Shown: positions 1-11,045 of the stretch, one piece after another
Numbering within the stretch: the stretch's first letter is position 1
Layout of the letters: each line of letters opens with the position of its first letter
DNA from: Trichobilharzia regenti
Lineage: Eukaryota > Platyhelminthes > Trematoda > Strigeidida > Schistosomatidae
NCBI GenBank assembly: GCA_944472135.2
Contig: OX235262.1
Span: 37,871,804-37,935,803 of the forward strand
DNA: 64,000 nt
Direction: 5' to 3'
Position numbers and translations under genes: made by a program
The notes under the pieces: generated by a model
What the model was told of the DNA's origin: nothing
The model's database searches: none
The model's input: the letters and a program-made list of their open reading frames with translations, nothing else

Positions 1-139
1 CCAAGTTCAACACTCAAAAGCTGAAGGACCAGGCTACAAAGGACATCTTCATTGCAAGCATAAAGGACAAAGCCGAGACACAAATCAACACCAGCGAAAA
101 GGTCAGCGTCGAAAAGCACTGGAACAACTTGAAAACGGT

Positions 140-931
140 GTGGAGCCAAACCTGCATAGAAATTCTAGGCAAAAAAAAAGACAGGACAAACAGTGGCTCA
201 CTACGGACACTTGGAAACTAATAGAAGAGAGAAGGACAGTGAAACAAAAGATTATCCAGTGCACTGACGAGCAACAAAAACAGGAGCTGAATGCAAGCTA
301 CAATACACTGAACAAAAGAGTGAAGAAGAGTGCCAGGGAAGACAAAAGAAAATATTATGAAACCATGGCAAACGAAGCAGAACAAGCTGCAGGCAAAGGA
401 GACCTCGCCACACTCTACCAAACAACTAGGAACCTTTCGGGCAAACGTTCGACACAGATTAAGCCAATAAAGGACGACAATGGAAAGTCAATCACCAAAG
501 AGGTGGAACAGAGAAAGCACTGGGTTGAACACTTCAAAAGACTTCTAAATCGTCCGCCACCTACAACACGCCCAACAATACCAACAACGGAAGCAGAACT
601 ACCAGTGAACACTGACCCCCCGACGAAATCAGAAGTCCTGAATGCAATCAAGATGCTAAAAGCTGGGAAAACAGCCGGACCAGATGGAATCCCAGCAGAA
701 GCTTTGAAAATAGACCCAGAGACAACAGCGGACTTGATGACACCACTGCTGGAGAAGGTGTGGAAAGAGGGCAAAGTACCCGAGGATTGGAAGAACGGAT
801 ACTTATTCAAACTTCCAAAGAAAGGAGACTTAAGTCAATGTAAAAACTGGGCGTGGAATTATGCTTCTGTCCATTCCAAGCAAGATACTAAGTCGCATCA
901 TCCTGGAGAGAATCAAACAAGCCCTAGATGA
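140..931 (+). pseudogene. RTE ORF fragment: linker and N-terminal reverse transcriptase
   Basis: A 263-codon open piece of the RTE polyprotein. Its apparent start is a GTG in mid-protein and is not a real start: the upstream frame (from base 3) reads into it across an A9 run near 171-179, where one base has been gained or lost. Residues 1-165 are a Lys/Arg-rich linker between endonuclease and polymerase. From about residue 173 it shows AGKTAGPDGIPAE, the first conserved RT block, then the WKEGKVPEDWKNGYL block. Homology ends near residue 238 (KNW), where a frameshift moves the protein into the frame open at 861-1067 (MLLSIPSK, then the RPEQAGFRR block). The intact enzyme would copy LINE RNA at the nicked target in the nucleus. 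This copy is non-functional. Confidence 0.85.
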
Positions 932-1226
932 AAAACTTCGTCCGGAACAGGCCGGATTCAGGAGAAACAAATCATGTATTGATCAAATCGCCACTCTACG
1001 GATCATCATTGAACAAAGCTTGGAATGGCAGTCACCTCTCCAACTCACTCAACTTCATCGACTTTGAAAAGGCCTTCGATAGTGCAGCGTCAATCGAGAG
1101 GTCATTTGACAACTACTTCGCCACTACTGTGGCGTCCCATCGACAATTATACATCTCATCCAACAGTTATGCGACAATGCTGCATGCCAAGTAATCCACA
1201 ACGGGAAACTTACGGAAGCCTTCGAA

Positions 1227-1556
1227 GTGAGGACGGGAGTGAGGCAAGGCTGTCTACAATCGCTTATGATTTTCCTGATTGCGGTATATTGGATAGGGCG
1301 TGAGACAGCGGGCAATGAGGAAACAGACATAAAATGGACTCACACAAAGCACTTGGATGATCTGGACTTCGCCGATGATATATGTCTGATTTCCCACAAA
1401 CTGGAAGATATGCAAGTGAAAAGTGACAAGCTGGCAGAAGAAGCATCCAAAGAAGATAGGACTTCAGATGAACACAGAGAAAACAGAGGTGATGAAGATT
1501 CCTGGCCAATATCAACAGCAACAGCAACAACAACAGACAGCAATCAGCCAGCATAA
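1227..1556 (+). pseudogene. RTE ORF fragment: RT catalytic palm (FADD)
   Basis: A 109-codon open piece of the same RTE copy. Residues 1-9 hold the RT motif B block (TGVRQGC), and residues 46-52 hold DFADDIC, the catalytic aspartate pair of motif C, which is intact. The continuation ([10 protein letters not shown] and onward) is shared with the copies at 9240, 10251(-), 29333 and 39700(-). A frameshift near 1450 moves the protein to the overlapping frame at 1423-1752, which carries the Gln-rich tract and the C-terminal domain. An internal methionine is used only because the upstream frame is broken. Confidence 0.85.
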
Positions 1557-2225
1557 GTGGGAGGAACCTGAAAGAAACAGCCTCTTTCACCTATCTGGGA
1601 AGCATCTTTTCAACTACAGGCGGACGGAACTGACGAGGATATCAAAGCCAGAATCGGAAAAGCGAGACAAGCTTTCGTCACTCTCAAGTCTGTGTGGAGG
1701 TCAACAGCACTCATCATCTAAAATAACATCCGGATTTTTAACTCCAATTTGAAGTCAGTCAGTGCTACTCACTATACGTATCAGAGACTTGGTCAGCGCA
1801 TCATAAAGAGCACCTCAAACAAACCACAGGCCTGCATTAGCAGCTGTCTTTGCTCAATACTCAAGATCCGATGACCGGTCAGAAAAGATCAGCAATAGTG
1901 AGTGATCTCCGGCGATGAGCGAACCAACCCAGTAGGAACCGATTGTAAAACAAATAGGCAGGAAGAAATGGAGGTGAATTGGCTGGCCATACTCTGAGAA
2001 AACACGCCATCAAGTGACATCACTAGACAACCCCTTGAGCGAAATTGAAAGAACAGCTGCTGGTTGGTCGTCAGTGCAAGAGTGACTTGGAGGAGGTCAT
2101 GTGAAGAGGAGATGAAAGCATGCGGGCAGACTTGGAGCAGGGTGAAAAAGTTGGCAGAAAACCGAAGGCAATGGAGATGCGCAGCTGAAGCCCTATGTTC
2201 CTCTAGAAATTAAAGGATATAATAA

Positions 2226-2469
2226 TAATAAATAATAATTTAGTCCTCTTTATTTACCGGCATAAGAAAATATAATAATTAGAAACTTGAAAAAATAAGT
2301 ATAGAGACAATGCTGGAAAGATAATTGAATATATACATTTCAGTCAACTTAAGAGTTATGTTTCTCAGAAGCAGTCCTGAGAGTAGAAACTTGCCTATTG
2401 CTGGGTCTTTCAAAGCAGTTTATTTCTTAAAACTGATGAACTATTTACCACATTGACCGTATAAGGAGT
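2226..2469. other. AT-rich spacer, nothing recognised
   Basis: AT-rich sequence between the RTE tail and the next PLE remnant. I see no coding or repeat signal of known type in it. Confidence 0.5.
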
Positions 2470-3040
2470 AATATAATCGAAAATCTTATCATCACTGGTC
2501 ATTTCATCTAAACAAACGCCTTTTTCAAAGTAATCTACAAAGTGAAGAATGACCTATCAAAGACAATACGTTTCCGTCTTCTTCGCATTGCGGAAGGCCT
2601 AGTCGTGCATTTAGAAGAACCAGAACTATGCATACAGAAGAAAAGTAACCGACTAGTTCTACTATCATGGTAACAACTCTGTTGATTTGAGTTAAATTTT
2701 GCTTGTCTGCTTGTTTTCCTAACTACTTAAGACTCTTACTTAATTCCGTATTTTATCTGGTTTCCATGTTCACCCTGAGCACAAATCCTTCATCAACGTA
2801 TCTTCTTAACAATCGCTTGTGACAAGTCATCACTTTTGTTACTGCCCTCTTATATCAACATCCAATTCATCCGAACGACTTTTGCATCACGTAACTCCAC
2901 CTAAAACTTACCAATTGTATTTTCGTCTCACGTAGTTAATGTACAAACATACAAAACAACCAAATATATTTGCGACTGTACAGTTAGGAAAATGAATTCG
3001 CCGAAAAGAGACTCTTCACTGAACTAGTGGTCTTCTTTTT
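2470..3040 (+). mobile_element. Penelope-like element, 3' end (family 1)
   Basis: The start translates (with one stop) to the C-terminal end of a PLE polyprotein: a TGH block, FKVIYKVKNDL, then RIAEGLVVHLEEPELCIQK and a short hydrophobic tail ending in a stop near 2670. This tail follows the GIY-YIG endonuclease in PLEs. About 370 bases of 3' untranslated sequence follow, shared with the copies at 17545-18080, 61930-62440 and the reverse-strand copy at 63815-64000. The 3' terminus is a short hairpin, GAAAAGAG and CTCTTC arms around 3002-3022. RT and endonuclease cores are absent, so it is 5'-truncated and dead. Confidence 0.8.
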
Positions 3041-3419
3041 ATTACTACAAAATATCAAAATTTCTCCTGCAGTAACCATTGTTAATCACTGCTCACCGCG
3101 TGGAGCCTACTGACAATTTCTTGTCTCCTCAGTGAATTGATATTCACTTGCGTTCATCAGTCTTACCGAAATCACAACGGTTCACTTGACCTCTTAAACT
3201 CGGATGTCTGTTTACAGCGATCCACTTGCTTATCCATGATAACAGTATACAAAAATCATGGCACTCATTATTGCTCTTTACTGAGAGTTGATGATCATAT
3301 TAATATGACTTTAATCACAGGTTAGCCAGGTAATTTCATTTTTAGGTAATATTTGTAAAATTTTAGACTTCAGAATTTTTTTCTAATAGCTGGCGACTTC
3401 ATTCGGAGAAAACTTTAAG
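3041..3419. other. Spacer, nothing recognised
   Basis: AT-rich, with only a chance 62-codon frame. No repeat family or exon signal is recognised. Confidence 0.4.
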
Positions 3420-3830
3420 TATTCCGGAATTGGTTACAGGATTTCATCACCAGCTGACATTGGCTAGAGAACCATTAGAAAACCACCACCGGAATACTGG
3501 ACAGCTGTTTCGTCCTAGTTTGGGAATCTCCGTCAGTAAGCACCCACCGCCACGGTTCAAACCCTCGACCTTCTGGTTACAAGGCGAGCTCTTAGACCAT
3601 CAAGCCACTGGACCTGATCCAATCCAATTCTAACTTCTGCCAACTCACGACACAGCGCGACTACTAGCCAATGTCTTCGGTGAGTATTTATCCTCACATT
3701 CGACCACCTGCACCCTACTGGTACACCCTACCCCCAGGTTTTCCAGTGGTTCTCTAACTAATGTCAGCTCGTGATGAAATCCTGTAACCAGTCAAATCCC
3801 TACAAACCAACACTTGAATATTCCGGAATT
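3420..3830. mobile_element. Hammerhead SINE composite: (-) unit joined to (+) 3' end, with target duplication
   Basis: A reverse-strand hammerhead-SINE unit (3432 to about 3720: 3' tail, decayed ribozyme, tRNA-like B and A boxes, 5' leader) is followed head-to-head by the 3' part of a forward unit (about 3735-3818). The pair is bounded by the same 12 bases, TATTCCGGAATT, at 3420-3431 and 3819-3830, so it was inserted as one piece. The target is itself palindromic. The ribozyme core in the (-) unit is mutated (CTGACGG in place of CTGAAGA) and so is probably inactive. The (-) 3' end is truncated on the left, and the (+) 3' end is complete (CAACACTTGA). Confidence 0.8.
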
Positions 3831-5142
3831 CTCGGCCTGTCCCACCTACTCCGGGTATAGAACCTGCAAGTAAATACACAATCGATTATCCGTCAGTTTA
3901 AGTAATATTTTTCTGTCCTCTAAAAATCTACTATGCTTCTTCTCCATTTTCTTCAGAAAATCCATGCTGGTAGGTTCAGTCCTGTTCGAAAATATGCGTG
4001 AGTAAATAGTGCAACTCGCAAGTATAACTGGATGAATAAAATAACATGAATGGAAGAATAGGTTGGTTTAATCATGGGATCAATAAATATGTCCAACTTG
4101 CCTAATGTAAACGGGATTAATCACACATAGGTCACACATATTTGCAATACAGGTGCTGAATCAGTGGGTGGATCAAAACGTAAGAATATCACCTTGATTG
4201 GGAACAGTAGACGATTTTATAATGTACCGGCATCAATCAGATAGTCATTAAAAATCAAAGTCCATTGGACATTTGCGCTGAGAACCTTTAACAGGAATTC
4301 CAAATAGGACTTTGACATTATGCGCTACGCATTTTTACCATTCATCCACCGAGTTGAAATCAGTTGACACATGCGCTGCAAACTCTGTAAATCATGATAT
4401 ACCGCCACGGCCAACCAATGTTAATAATGAATGTCCATTTCTTAAGCTATAACCCTCTTCTGTTTTCAGTGATCCTCTAACTCAATTCAAATCGTAACAA
4501 AGTCTTTAGAGAAATCAGACAAACCCTGGAGAACTCGAACTCTAACTAATATGAAAATTATCAAACGACAATTGCATGTCTGCAGACACGAATCTTTCCT
4601 CCTAGTTAATTATTTGTTTTCTTAAATTTTCAGAAGTGCATTTTATGCCTCTTCATATCTTCTGATTTATCTTATTTAGCTGTCTATTTTAATGAAAATA
4701 TCTTACCATCACATGGTTACATAATCCCCTTGTTTAAAATCCTTTTCCTCACCACTTATCAAACAAAAAAAGAAAAACAATTTTAATTTCTGTCCTCTGT
4801 AAATATGAGCGATTATGAGTGGTTTGTGAATAAGACTAGAGTTTTTTTTATTTCTTATAAAATACCTTTAAGATACCTCTAATTTTAATAAAATCTAAGC
4901 TGAAAAACTGTAATGCTTAAGCAAAATTTCGTTCTCAGTAAGATAATTATTACACACTGAAACTGTTAAAAAAACTATCAAATTTCTAATCTGATTAAAT
5001 ACTCCCATGACGAAAATGAAGTTAAATATATATATATATGAATGCAAAAAGCGACTGGATATCTAGATATACACAAAGTCGTGTGCTGTGTGATATTTGA
5101 TTCAGGCAGCTATGAAATAAGTATACTGAGAAAGTAGTATAT
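3831..5142. other. Spacer, nothing recognised
   Basis: About 1.3 kb of AT-rich DNA without a recognisable gene or repeat copy. A short (TA)n run lies at about 5025-5038. Confidence 0.4.
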
Positions 5143-6497
5143 TACACGACTATACATCATCCTGGAGAGAATTAAGGACACACTGGATTCAGAACTCCGA
5201 CCAGAACAACCTGGATTCAGGAAAGGCATATCATGTACCGACCAAATTGCAACTCTACGCATCATCATCACAGAACAAAGCATGGAATGGCAATCAAACA
5301 TTTACCTCAACAGTTAGCGTTGATCGTGAAGTAGTTTGGGAACTACTACGGCGTGCGGTGCACAAATATTCACCAACCTCATTCAACAGCTGTACGAAAA
5401 CGGCACATGTCAAGTTATCCACAACGGAAAACTCAGCGAGGCGTTTAGAGTAAACACAGGCGTAAGACAAGGGTGTTTATTATCCCCAATGATATTCCTA
5501 ATTGTGGTGGATTGACTGGATCATGCGTCAGACAGTGAGTGGAAAACGAGAAGACAAGGATATCCTGGACCGACTGACGTGAAGAACCTAGAAGACCTTG
5601 ATTTCGCTAGTGGATGATTTATGCTTAATGTCACACAAAATCGAAGACTTATAAGCGAAAACCCACAAACTGGTCGAGGAAGCAGCCAGTGAAGAGAGGA
5701 CCCCAGGTGAACATAGACAAGACGGAGGTTATGAAAATAATCAACCAGCCAACAACAGCAGCAGCAACAGTCAGCCTCAGTCGTCATCAACGGGAGGGAT
5801 TTGAACGAGATTACTTCATTCACTCATTTATTTAGGGAGCATTGTCTCAACTACAGGTAGTCGGAACAGACGAGAATGTCAAATCGAGCGAGAATCGGGA
5901 AGGCGAGAACACACATATTCATCAACCTGAAACCAATCTGGAAATCTTCGTCACTCAGCCAGCATCAACAATAAAATTCGGTCGGATTTTCAATACAAAC
6001 GTCAAGTCAGTCAGTTCTTCTATGCGGATCAGGAACTTGGCGGTCGGGTCACAAAGAATATTTCCAACAGGCTGGTATTGCACACCTTTATCAACAATTA
6101 TCTGTCTTCGCTGGATCTATACTGAAGATCAGATGGCCGGGCCGGAAAGAATCACCAACAAGAAACTATGAGAACAAACAAAACAAGAACCAATCGCTCA
6201 ACAAATATTCAGGAGAAAGTGAAGATGGATTGGACACTCGCTGAGGAGGCCGCTGGGTGACATCGCACGTCAGGCCATTACTCGAGTGAAACCAGGCCGA
6301 AAGGGAACCAAGTTGCGAGTGGGACGTCAGTGCAAGGGTGAGATGGAGGAGATCGTGTGAAGATGAGTTTAAACAGTATGGACTAACATGGATGCAGGTG
6401 AAAAGCACAGCAGAAGGAACACAGAAGCAAGTGGAGACGTGCAGCTGACGCCCTATGTTCCACTGGGAATCCAAGGTAATAATAATACACGACTATA
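5143..6497 (+). mobile_element. RTE LINE, 5'-truncated, with perfect 12-bp target duplication
   Basis: The element proper is 5155-6485. It begins abruptly inside the RT domain (LERIKDTLDSELRPEQPGF and the CTDQIATLR block), continues through TGVRQGC near 5455, a degraded FADD region and the C-terminal domain, and ends in the CCCTATGTTCC block plus a short AAT tail. TACACGACTATA occurs at 5143-5154 and again at 6486-6497, an exact target-site duplication that fixes both ends. Many stops and frameshifts make it a dead copy. It differs noticeably from the 1-2225 copy, so it belongs to another RTE subfamily or is older. Confidence 0.9.
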
Positions 6498-7179
6498 GGT
6501 GAGAAAAAAACCTTCGGTTTTACACGAAACGAGTAAATTGTTTAGTGAAGTGAAGAATGTTGATGCGATGCTTCAGACTGATCTTATCATTGGTGAAAAA
6601 TATAATTATAAGAATTTCCTCGGCAATAGCAATTCATTTTATTCGCTATCTTACAGATTTAATCATATTACACAAGTTCATAAACTTGAATTTCAAGTTA
6701 ATGGTACCTTGAAATGTCAGCAAATATATGTAATTCATGATATGAATGTATTTGTATTTGTGTAGCTTTCAATGGTATTGCCTTTTAGGATAGTTTCCAG
6801 AGTCATTTTGCAGATTGCATTCAATGTGACAATGAAAATAATTGTGATTAAAATTTCTCTCGTACCAAATTAACTGATGGATTCTTCCTTTATTGTTCAC
6901 GATTGTCTAACAGAACATTCATTTCTTAATTGTCCTTATTCGTAGCTAGACAGCACATATATCGTAATAGAATAATGAAATGACAGAATAGATCTGTCTA
7001 CATTTGACCACATTTTATAAATGATATACGTATCTTTTTGCAGAAAAGTTTGAAATTAAAGGCATTATGTTACGCCAAATGGCCAACTTAACTCATCAAA
7101 TCCATGTCGGCCAACTATGCATTATGTTGTGTAATCCAGATTGATTTTTACAGTTGAGGACCACTGATACCAATCGGTA
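6498..7179. other. Spacer, nothing recognised
   Basis: Contains an 88-codon frame (6499-6765) that starts in the target duplication and matches nothing I know. I treat it as chance. Confidence 0.4.
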
Positions 7180-7560
7180 GTGCGTGCTAGTTATATGGGC
7201 ATTATTTGAATACCAAACAGAAATTCAGCTTGTTTTGAGGCCCAGCTCATCGACAGTAAATGCAGCTTAAGGACGAGATTTCGCATAAGACCACTTCTAT
7301 GTGCATTTACTAGCTCATCTGTTGCTGTGAAGCCAGGTACATTGGTCGTTTAAAGCGTATCCTGTATAAAAGAGTTTAAGAACACTATCCCTCATGGTTT
7401 CAGAAAGATTAAAGTGGCTCTACATAAAGAGAGTTTACTCAAATCTTAGTTTGAGCTCAGAAATGCAGTTTATCCTGAGATTTACAAGAACAAAATAACA
7501 TTTGTTAGTTGTTCCTGTTTTCGAGAATCTAGTCACATTTATTAAAGGATACAGTTAGTG
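7180..7560 (+). mobile_element. Penelope-like element remnant with GIY-YIG motif
   Basis: One frame, interrupted by stops, reads SMCIY, then CCCEARYIGRLKRILY and EHYPSWF around 7290-7400. This is the PLE form of the GIY-YIG nuclease: an I/V-Y strand, a Cys-rich turn, the YIGR motif, and the EH..W that follows. The conserved YIG and Arg are retained. Flanking sequence is too decayed to set limits, so the ends are approximate. There is no RT domain nearby. Confidence 0.65.
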
Positions 7561-8009
7561 AAAAATGTCGGAAAAACAATGTTTCTTTCATCCAATAGTA
7601 ATAAATGAAGTCCTAAATTATGAATTCTTTTAAATGTTCTATTTTATATCACAATCTAATTGATGTTCTTCAGCTCTGATTAGACGACACGTTGATTGTG
7701 AAGTATACGCAAAACATTACGGGTAAAGCTGAAAGCCCAGTAATGATGTGGTAATCACAGGGCCAGTGAACGTAAGGCTATTTTGGGTATTTATATTTTT
7801 GCAATTTTCTCATTAATGTATCGAAGTGTCAGTTGCATAACTGTAAATTAAGTTAAGTTGAAGATTTACTATAAATAAATTTTATGTCGGTTATCAGGAA
7901 AATAAAAGAAAGTTTTGGATGACTCACCCTGCTTCTTATATAATGCATGCTATCTTTCATACTTACTATTTCTCTTTCTTATCAGTTTAACAAACAATTA
8001 ATTTCATAG
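7561..8009. other. Spacer, nothing recognised
   Basis: AT-rich, no coding or repeat signal recognised. Confidence 0.4.
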
Positions 8010-8095
8010 TGTGTGGCTTTCCAGTAGTCACTGAACTAATGTCAACTCGCAGTCAAACCTGCAACCAATCAAATCTCTGTACGCCAACACTTGAT
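8010..8095 (+). repeat. Hammerhead SINE, 3' fragment
   Basis: Matches the last ~80 bases of the hammerhead SINE: a CCAGTAG.CACTGAACTAATGTCA block, then AACCTGCAACCAATCAAATC and the terminal CCAACACTTGA. The ribozyme and tRNA-like parts are missing. Confidence 0.7.
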
Positions 8096-8404
8096 AACAA
8101 TGTAGTCTGGTTATTAAACATTAACAGAATAAATCTACTTTCGGTAAAACAAATATAAAGAAATGCGTTTTCGGACAGTCACAGGATAAAAACGATATCA
8201 AGTTTCCATTTTTACGATTGACAACTTAATAGAATTAAGTAATCGTATGCTTCGATTAAAAGTGTTAAATTTGGTAATACGAGATCTTTCTGATTAGGCA
8301 GTTGTGAACACCTTCTACATTCACAAAGTATGAAGTAAGGCGTATTCTAATTGTTCGACTTGTGTTTCACTTCTGATAATCACAGAAAAAAATGAAGCGA
8401 AGCT
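8096..8404. other. Spacer, nothing recognised
   Basis: AT-rich, nothing recognised. Confidence 0.4.
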
Positions 8405-9230
8405 ATGCATGTTTGTTTTAATGCTAAAAGCAAACGTCCAACTCTTTTTAGTTATCTTATTGATTCAAAGGACCCAGAAACCGAATCACTGATTACTTGG
8501 TTCTATCAGCTACTTGACTTATATAATATGTATTTGGATTCTGAGTTTAAATTCATGCTAAACTATATATTTCACCAAGAACGTCTTGAAAACTAATCGA
8601 GTAATATTCACTAGCTTATTGCGCCTTCATTGAGCTTACCCTGTGAATAAGCAAGAGGGAAACTGTGAGTGATTACACTAGCTGTACTGCAATGTATGAG
8701 TACATCCATATGTATATTCACGAGTTTCATGGAGTATTAAAAACTTTGAAAAGAATGCTGGCAAACAATACCATAGTACTGAACAATCCCCTCCCGATTA
8801 TTCCTGTTTCCGTAATTGATATTGACACATATTTTTATTCTGCATTGCTGCTCAAAGTAAGTTAACTAATCTAGTATATTGCACCGAATGGTGAAACTGT
8901 GCTAGCTATTGAACTATCAGAAATATTATCTAAGACGTTTGAGCAGTGCATAATGAAGACTATATCAATTATTCCTTCGGTAAAAGCTGTGAAAGACAGG
9001 TCTACGAATTCTAAATTAGTAGCTGAATTACAGCATTAAAATTCAGTGGATATTCTAAATAAAAATTAAAAGGCTTTCTTTTCCACTTAAAGTTTCACCG
9101 GTATGTTTGAAAAACACCAGTGTTCTCTCTCTCCTTAACAATATAAGCATTTTAGCAACTGATTACCCTTGTGATGAATCTAAGAGGTTATCAGGTATAT
9201 TGAAAAGTGCTTCAAAACTATGGCGTATAG
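8405..9230 (+). pseudogene. Unrecognised decayed coding-like stretch
   Basis: Several adjoining forward frames read like one degraded protein: a 63-codon frame at 8405-8596 (SYLIDSKDPETESLITWFY), a 66-codon frame at 8665-8865, a piece near 8938-9038 (KTFEQCIMKTISIIPSVKAV, SKLVAELQH) and another near 9140-9230 (ISILATDYPCDESKRLSG). The composition is more protein-like than the surrounding frames, with few low-complexity residues. I do not recognise the family. It could be a dead DNA transposon, a processed host pseudogene, or exons of a host gene. No domain motif is visible to choose among these. Confidence 0.35.
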
Positions 9231-9239
9231 TGCTGTAAT

Positions 9240-9958
9240 ATTTATCGGCCTCATACAACAGCTCGCTATATGACAATGCCAAGTGTCAGGTGATCCAAAA
9301 CGGAAGACTAAGAGAGGCGTTTGAAGTGAATACAGTAGTAAGACAAGGTTGGTTGCCTATTACCACCGATAATATTCTTGATTGTGGTAGACTGACTGGA
9401 TTATGTGTCAGACTGTGCGCTGGGAGTAAGATGACAGGAATAAGCTGGACCACCAATAAGAAGACTCTAGAAGATCTGTATTTCGCAGTAGACATATGTC
9501 TAATGACACACACAAAATCGAAAACTTGCAAGTGAAAATCAACAAACTGGTAGAAGAAACAGGCAGATAAGACGGGACTGCAAGTGAACATCGAGAAGAA
9601 GGAGGTGATGAAGATAACCAAACGAAAAGAGCAACATCGGCAACAACATCCAGCACCAATCACCATCAACAGAAAAGATTTAACAGAGGTTACCTCCTTT
9701 ACTTATTTAACCAGGAAGCAGGGTTTCAAATACAGGCAGAACGGATGAAGACGTCAAAGCTGGCTAGGAATCGGGAAGACGAGAAACACATTCACTCATC
9801 AACCTGAAACCAGTTTGGAAATCTTCAGCACTCTGCCTCAGCATAAGGAACAAGATTCGTATTTCCAACACTTCTTCTGTCGGACAGCAGAGAATTGAAT
9901 ACAGTGGAGATGTGTTGCTGAAGCCTTATGGTCAACTCAGAACCGAAGAGAATAATAA
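9240..9958 (+). mobile_element. RTE LINE, 5'-truncated and internally deleted
   Basis: Starts just before RT motif B (CQVIQNGRLREAFEV, then VVRQGW in place of the usual VRQGC) and continues through a degraded FADD (FAVDIC, with the first Asp of the pair replaced by Val) and a Gln-rich tract. The C-terminal domain is interrupted near 9870, where an internal deletion joins it directly to the 3' end. It ends with the GAAGCCTTATGG block and AATAATAATT. Loss of the catalytic Asp and the deletion make it inactive. Confidence 0.85.
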
Positions 9959-10204
9959 TTACAGTATAGAGATTATTTGTTCATATATCATCTTAATTTC
10001 ATTTTCACTTCAAAAAGAAATACTCCAACTGCATAGTGTGAAGGTGTATTTTCATACGTTAATTTCTATCTCACCAGAATATGTGGAAAAAAAAACAGTT
10101 TTAAAAAAAACTTATTCTGATAGGATTTCCTTTACTACTTTTCTTTTCTAGGCGAATATTCATATCTCTAGAGGATAAACCTTTAAATCATTTACTACAC
10201 AAAG
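9959..10204. other. Spacer
   Basis: AT-rich DNA between two RTE copies, followed by a (TA)n run at about 10208-10227. Nothing else is seen. Confidence 0.4.
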
Positions 10205-10227
10205 ATTATATATATATATATATATAT

Positions 10228-10965
10228 TTTAGAAAGGCCCTTTATTTCCCTTACATTCCCCTCCTCCAAGTCACCCTTGGACGACCAACTCGCCGCCTCC
10301 CTTTCGGGTTCCACTCGAGGGCTTGTCTAGTGATGTCACTTGATGGTTTCCTCAGCGTATGGCCAATCCATCTCCATTTCTTTCTGCCTATTTGTTTCAC
10401 AATCGGTTCCTGATTGGTTCGCTCCCAGAGATCCCCGTTGCTGATCTTTTCTGGCCATCTGATCTTGAGTATTGAGCGGAGACAGTTGTTAATGAAGGTT
10501 TGAAGTTTGTTTGAGATGCTCTTTATGACTCGCCAAGTCTCTGATCCGTATAGTAGCACTGACTTCACATTGGAGTTGAAAATCCGGATCTTATTTTTGA
10601 TGCTGATTGCTGTTGACCTCCACACAGATTTGAGAGTAATGAAAGCTTGTCTTGCTTTTCCGATTCTGGCTTTGATGTCCTCGTCAGTTCCGCCTGTAGT
10701 TGAGACGATGCTTCCCAGGTAGGTGAAGGAGGTTGTTTCTTTCAGGTTCTTCCCATTTATGCTTATTGTGGTCTGTTGTTGCTGTTGATGTTGGCAAGGA
10801 ATCTTCATCATCTCTGTTTTATCTATGTTCACCTGAAGTCCTATCTTTGATGCTTCTTCTGCCAACTTGTTACTTTTCATTTGCATATCTTCCAGTTTAT
10901 GGGAAATCAGACATATATCATCGGCGAACCAGATCCTCCAAGTCTTTTCGGCATTTGAACAGTAC
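10228..10965 (-). mobile_element. RTE LINE, C-terminal half, reverse strand
   Basis: A reverse-strand copy beginning at the FADD motif (about 10930) and running to just past the C-terminal domain. The usual last ~110 bases with the CCTATGTTCC block are missing, and the copy stops at an AAATAAAGGG sequence beside a (TA)n run. It is 5'-truncated and 3'-incomplete. It is close in sequence to the 1-2225 and 29333 copies but less damaged. Confidence 0.9.
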
Positions 10966-11045
10966 AGACTCTTTTTTCTACTTTTAAAGAGTGGAATAAG
11001 GAAATTTGTGGAATTCATGATTTTAATCTTATCGCCTTTTTTCAA
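10251..11045 (-). pseudogene. RTE ORF fragment: RT motif C and C-terminal domain, open
   Basis: A 264-codon uninterrupted frame, the longest RTE frame here. The first ~33 residues are flanking sequence, not LINE, so the apparent start is accidental. Residues 40-43 are FADD, followed by [11 protein letters not shown], the VNIDKTE block, a short Gln run, [13 protein letters not shown] (residues ~130-145), [17 protein letters not shown] sequence and the [14 protein letters not shown] region. These are the thumb and C-terminal domain of RTE reverse transcriptases. It lacks endonuclease and most of the polymerase and cannot be active. Confidence 0.85.

Larger units (their letters stand above)
1..2225 (+). 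mobile_element. RTE-clade LINE (SR2-like), 5' end outside window, decayed
   Basis: This is the 3' two-thirds of an RTE non-LTR retrotransposon. The reading frame is already open at base 3, so the element enters the window mid-ORF (end of the endonuclease/linker). Translated pieces run in order through the linker, the AGPDGIPAE region, GVRQGC and FADD of reverse transcriptase, and the long C-terminal domain, in several frames. Frameshifts are seen near the A-run at 171-179, near 848 and near 1050, with more beyond. A Gln-rich CAA/CAG tract lies at 1508-1545. The 3' end is typical of RTE: a GAAGCCCTATGTTCC block at about 2191 followed by an AATAAT-type short tandem tail. It closely resembles the copy at 29333-30195. 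It is a dead copy. The clade is confident; the name SR2-like is by resemblance. Confidence 0.9.

Noticed and set aside
10208..10227. (TA)n runs here and at about 5025, 11220, 22373, 40800, 57575 and 58775
   Set aside because: Ordinary microsatellites in AT-rich DNA; no evidence of function.
10507..10722. Forward frames over 10507-11052
   Set aside because: Antisense shadows of the reverse-strand RTE C-terminal domain.
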